Positions 62,871 through 64,000 of a stretch of 64,000 bases of DNA are shown here, one piece after another (within the stretch, counting starts at the first letter, position 1; every line of letters begins with the position of its first letter). The DNA is from Candidatus Bathyarchaeota archaeon (GTDB lineage Archaea > Thermoproteota > Bathyarchaeia > Bathyarchaeales > SOJC01). The position numbers and the translations under genes were made by a program. The notes under the pieces are model-generated. The model did not search any database. It had not been told where the DNA came from and saw nothing but the letters and a program-made list of their open reading frames with translations. The stretch covers positions 1 through 64,000 of the forward strand of contig JAGLZW010000002.1 of the NCBI GenBank assembly GCA_023131225.1, written 5' to 3'.

Positions 62871-63788
62871 CTACGTGTTTTCCAGCAGTTCACGCAAGTA
62901 TATCTTATGTTTTCCCCAAAGACCTCCTTGGTTAAAACCGGTTATCCGTATTATACCTTGAATTTTTGTGATAGTTTCTAAAGAAATTTTCAAACTTTTC
63001 TTCACTGTCTCTTTGTCTAAACCCCAAACAACATATTCAACTACGGTGTTGACTCCTTTAGGAACCCTTGTATCGCTTATCCTGTCGCGTATGGTTGGGC
63101 ACAAAAAGGTGGTGCTTGTCGCTTTTTGATCCTTATAGTTGACCCCCCCAATCTTTGCCCCATTCACGCCTGGCAAAGGATAAATCATGAAAGCTCCTTT
63201 AATTTCATTTAAAACCCTCTCGCCCGCAGCTTGAGTGGCCATTAAGGCACAAGCAGAGTTTTCACAAAAGATCTCGAATGCACCATCAAAACTTGTTGTC
63301 ACTCCAAAAGACTTCTCAATAATCGACTCACCCATCATAACTGGAATTCTGTAGATTGATCTTCTCGACATCTCGTCTTCAACTTCAAAACCATCTCCCC
63401 AAAGCCTCACTGTTTCACCAGCATTTACGGTGAATAGCGTCTTTTTTTGGGGGACGGCATTAAAGACTGCAATCGTTGGAAAGTGAGGAGTCAAACATAA
63501 AACGTTTGTAAAAGCGTTCTCAAACGCTTTTCTGCCTTCTTCTGTCTCGGGATTCATGCTCCTCATCCCACGTAACAACACATAGAAACCAGGCCTGCCA
63601 TCTGGCGTATTTTGCCATGGAGCAAAATTTCCTAAAAAGCCTTCAATCGGTGAGAAGGTTATGACGCCACCGCAGAGACGTTGAGCGTTTATTAAGGCAA
63701 TTTCTTTTGTCATGCTTGTAACAAGTATTTGGGATGATACTATTTCGCTCAACTCGATATGCGTATCTTCTATCTCTACTTCATTCAT
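62871..63788 (-). CDS. ftr: Formylmethanofuran:H4MPT formyltransferase homologue, copy 2
   Basis: A 305-residue Ftr family protein, more divergent than copy 1. NEVEIEDTHIELSEIVSSQI at the start, WQNTPDGRPGFYVLL near residue 65, LCPTIRDRISDTRVPKGVNT and the ending IRITGFNQGGLWGKHKIYL match the family. A 12-residue insertion lies near MRSMNPETEEGRK. The ATG at 63788 is preferred; a TTG four codons upstream is possible. It is coded between two Mch homologues on the same strand. Confidence 0.83.
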   Translation of the reverse strand: MNEVEIEDTHIELSEIVSSQILVTSMTKEIALINAQRLCGGVITFSPIEGFLGNFAPWQNTPDGRPGFYVLLRGMRSMNPETEEGRKAFENAFTNVLCLTPHFPTIAVFNAVPQKKTLFTVNAGETVRLWGDGFEVEDEMSRRSIYRIPVMMGESIIEKSFGVTTSFDGAFEIFCENSACALMATQAAGERVLNEIKGAFMIYPLPGVNGAKIGGVNYKDQKATSTTFLCPTIRDRISDTRVPKGVNTVVEYVVWGLDKETVKKSLKISLETITKIQGIIRITGFNQGGLWGKHKIYLRELLENT

Positions 63789-63842
63789 TTTTGGAAGCAA
63801 GAATTTTCCCTCAAATCTTTCAACTGATATGAATGCGCGAAT

Positions 63843-64000
63843 CTACCAAGGGTTTCGAAGCAACTTTTTGATGAAGTCTATGTGTACTTTCCCTGCTCTG
63901 TACATTCTTCCAGTTCTTGTGTCGCTTAAGGCGGCTTCCGCAACTATAAAACCGAGACCCTTTTGTGCCAATTTGTGCAAGTCTAATGTTGGATCAATGT
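63843..64000 (-). CDS. Third Mch homologue, C-terminal end only
   Basis: The minus strand at the window edge reads LAQKGLGFIVAEAALSDTRT, then GRMYRAGKVHIDFIKKLLRNPW and a stop. The pattern DxRTGxxxRAG and a following helix match the C-terminal end of Mch (copy 2: INDLRTGKMYKAGDV; copy 1: LNDLRTGTLCRAGRL). Most of the gene lies outside the window. It is upstream of ftr copy 2 in the same operon. The short visible part leaves the assignment open. Confidence 0.6.
   Translation of the reverse strand, partial: IDPTLDLHKLAQKGLGFIVAEAALSDTRTGRMYRAGKVHIDFIKKLLRNPW

Overview
The window is from an anaerobic archaeon, most likely of the Bathyarchaeia type (the rank is inference). The archaeal signs are ribosomal protein L15e, pyruvoyl-dependent arginine decarboxylase, an archaeal type IV pilus operon, hydrogenase/heterodisulfide-reductase (Mvh/Hdr) complexes, tetrahydromethanopterin (H4MPT) C1 enzymes, and TATA boxes placed about 25 bp before starts that are often leaderless. 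I saw no rRNA, tRNA or CRISPR array.

Layout. 1-5755 is an MvhG-MvhA-HdrA-HdrC-HdrB operon with an MvhD domain fused to HdrA. 5772-6273 is a decayed ThiL-like gene, followed by a MetE-type methyltransferase. 8083-11662 holds redox genes: an NfnAB/SudAB-like ferredoxin:NADP oxidoreductase and thioredoxin reductase. 11839-13480 has L15e, a collapsed ABC transporter and arginine decarboxylase. 13789-23062 has a ribbon-helix-helix regulator, a pilin, a prepilin peptidase and a seven-gene minus-strand pilus operon. 23251-28608 encodes EtfA, EtfB, a second HdrA and, divergently, an HdrD-like protein, which together suggest an ETF-linked Hdr. 28849-31222 holds a two-subunit fumarase and a DUF116 protein.

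31288-35286 looks like an integrated element: tyrosine recombinase, ParB-like protein, a small zincin-like protein and a winged-helix regulator behind a bidirectional promoter with an operator palindrome. 35847-36962 contains remnants of a response regulator, an M20 peptidase and an MFS transporter.

37052-64000 is a catabolic region: two carbamoyltransferases, two fold-type II PLP enzymes, carbamate kinase, a 2-oxoacid dehydrogenase E1alpha/E1beta/E2 set, two closely related solute-binding proteins, an ABC transporter operon, tandem MazG-like proteins, an MtaD-like deaminase, a GlcD/GlcF-type oxidase pair, a frameshifted M19 dipeptidase, and two Ftr and three Mch homologues.

How the parts may work together (inference): hydrogen, ETF and NAD(P)H electron pools are linked through flavin-based bifurcation by Mvh-Hdr, Etf-Hdr and NfnAB-like complexes. 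The right-hand region probably imports and breaks down an unidentified nitrogen-rich compound. Carbamoyl phosphate would yield ATP through carbamate kinase, 2-oxoacids would yield acyl-CoA, and C1 units would go to or from H4MPT through the extra Ftr and Mch proteins.
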